Assembly (NCBI GenBank): GCA_041746635.1
Contig: JBGTGQ010000082.1
Span: 1 to 7,030, forward strand
Direction: 5' to 3'
DNA from: CAMASH01 sp041746635
GTDB lineage: Bacteria; Verrucomicrobiota; Verrucomicrobiia; Chthoniobacterales; Terrimicrobiaceae
Length of the DNA: 7,030 nucleotides
Shown here: positions 6,672 to 7,030 of the stretch, piece by piece
Layout: the number at the start of each line of letters is the position of its first letter
Numbering within the stretch: position 1 is the first letter of the stretch
The notes under the pieces: generated by a model
Databases searched by the model: none
What the model was told of the DNA's origin: nothing
Seen by the model: only the letters and a program-made list of their open reading frames with translations
Program-made: the position numbers and the translations under genes

Positions 6672-6738
6672 CGGTCGCACTCCGGGCCTGCCGAAGGCGT
6701 AGCGAAGCGGAGCCGCAGGAAGGCCCGGAGTACGACCG
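6672..6738. repeat. Large imperfect palindrome (REP-like intergenic element)
   Basis: Two 18-bp arms, 6672-6689 and 6721-6738, pair with a single mismatch (C6678 against the A opposite a T-A pair). They enclose a 31-nt loop rich in GAAGGC/GAAGCGG words that can fold further (GGC with GCC). It lies in the intergenic stretch between the divergent lipoprotein (- strand) and transposase fragment (+ strand). The layout resembles dispersed repetitive extragenic palindromes; only a genome search for other copies can show that it is one. Confidence 0.65.
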
Positions 6739-6808
6739 CCCCTTGGGGTGGCAGCGTCCGGCCACAGGTGGTTTGAGTGGGATTGCCACAACTTAACACT
6801 CCGCACCC

Positions 6809-6940
6809 ATGGCCGAGCATCCCACCCTGTCCCCAAACATTCTCAACCCCATCCTCGAAGCCGGACTCCAAGGTCTGCCCGAGGCCATTTCGCTTTTGAT
6901 CAATCACGCCATGCTCATCGAACGCAGCAAGCATCTCGCC
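6809..6940 (+). pseudogene. IS256-family transposase, 5' fragment only
   Basis: The first ~43 codons match the N-terminus of IS256-type (mutator-like) DDE transposases: an ILNPILEAGLQGLPEAISLL segment followed by NHAMLIERSKHL. In the family this is normally followed by a Gly-Ala-x-Pro-Tyr-x-Arg stretch and later an ANGFKPKT-like motif. Here the frame stays open to the window end but after Leu43 or Gly45 it turns into Lys/Asn/Phe-rich residues unlike any transposase, and base composition drops to about 35% GC. The homology therefore stops between 6938 and 6943, so the catalytic DDE domain is missing from this stretch. The likely causes are insertion of another element or a deletion. The IS left inverted repeat was not located with confidence; it should lie between the palindrome (ends 6738) and the ATG. 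No Shine-Dalgarno is evident. Confidence 0.72.
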
Positions 6941-7030
6941 GGTTGTAAGTTTCGAAATCGAAAATATAATAAAATTAGTTTTGGCGGTTTGGAGTTTTCA
7001 GATACCACCGTGCGTGATGAAAAATTCGAG
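6941..7030. mobile_element. AT-rich DNA abutting the transposase fragment, probable insertion
   Basis: From about 6941 to the edge GC falls to about 35%, against clearly GC-rich genes elsewhere. The sequence begins GTAAG/TGTAAG, continues AT-rich to about 6980, then becomes mixed. Some insertion sequences start with GTAA, but too little is visible to name a family. An ATG at 7017 (MKNS...) could open a gene continuing rightward; it has no close Shine-Dalgarno. A deletion joining unrelated DNA would look the same. Confidence 0.4.
6943..6970 (+). promoter_or_regulatory. Promoter-like pair across the IS256 junction
   Basis: TTGTAA (6943-6948) and a perfect TATAAT (6965-6970) are separated by 16 nt. 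The -35 matches at 4/6 positions and the -10 at 6/6. The -35 lies at the break in transposase homology and the -10 in the AT-rich sequence beyond it. Transcription would run rightward out of the window. AT-richness raises the chance of a random match. Confidence 0.35.

Noticed and set aside
7010..7030. GTGCG near the right edge, as at the 5' end of group II introns
   Set aside because: A five-base match is expected by chance and only 21 nt are visible; no intron structure can be tested.

Overview
The window reads as chromosomal DNA of a GC-rich, Gram-negative-type bacterium. Two lipoprotein signal peptides, two other secreted proteins and an MscS-type channel remnant imply an envelope with a periplasm. 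Start codons mostly lack a good Shine-Dalgarno sequence, and the secreted proteins are of a style common in the Verrucomicrobiota/Planctomycetota/Acidobacteriota range. The phylum is a low-confidence inference, since no rRNA or marker gene is present.

Layout. Positions 1-345 hold no gene I can support. On the + strand follow a Tyr/Gly-rich lipoprotein made of two 55-residue repeats (346-942), a GC-rich hairpin (977-1001), and a manganese (non-haem) catalase (1190-1987) with a candidate promoter and a short overlapping upstream ORF. From 2212 to 6542 all genes lie on the - strand. In their own reading order they are a small proline-rich lipoprotein (6542-6234), a secreted SGNH/GDSL hydrolase (6147-5482), a secreted Gln/Asn-rich low-complexity protein (5330-4797), an AI-2E-family membrane protein (4613-3354) and a broken BON-MscS gene (3292-2212). 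At the right edge, beyond an 18-bp-arm palindrome, the first ~43 codons of an IS256-type transposase (from 6809) run abruptly into AT-rich DNA near 6938-6943.

How it fits together. Catalase, a BON-MscS gene and an AI-2E transporter would suit an oxidative/osmotic stress and envelope neighbourhood, but the sequence does not show that they are co-regulated. The MscS gene looks dead or rebuilt. It carries a one-base frameshift in the BON domain, and the region encoding the membrane helices before the pore-proximal TM3b segment is absent, leaving BON joined to TM3b plus the cytoplasmic domain. The secreted and lipoprotein genes have no assignable pathway.

I found no convincing evidence of a new multi-gene system. 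The best leads are the membrane-less BON-MscS fusion, the interrupted IS256 end with a promoter-like sequence across the junction, the conserved internal duplication in the lipoprotein, and the ambiguous 5' region of the catalase gene.
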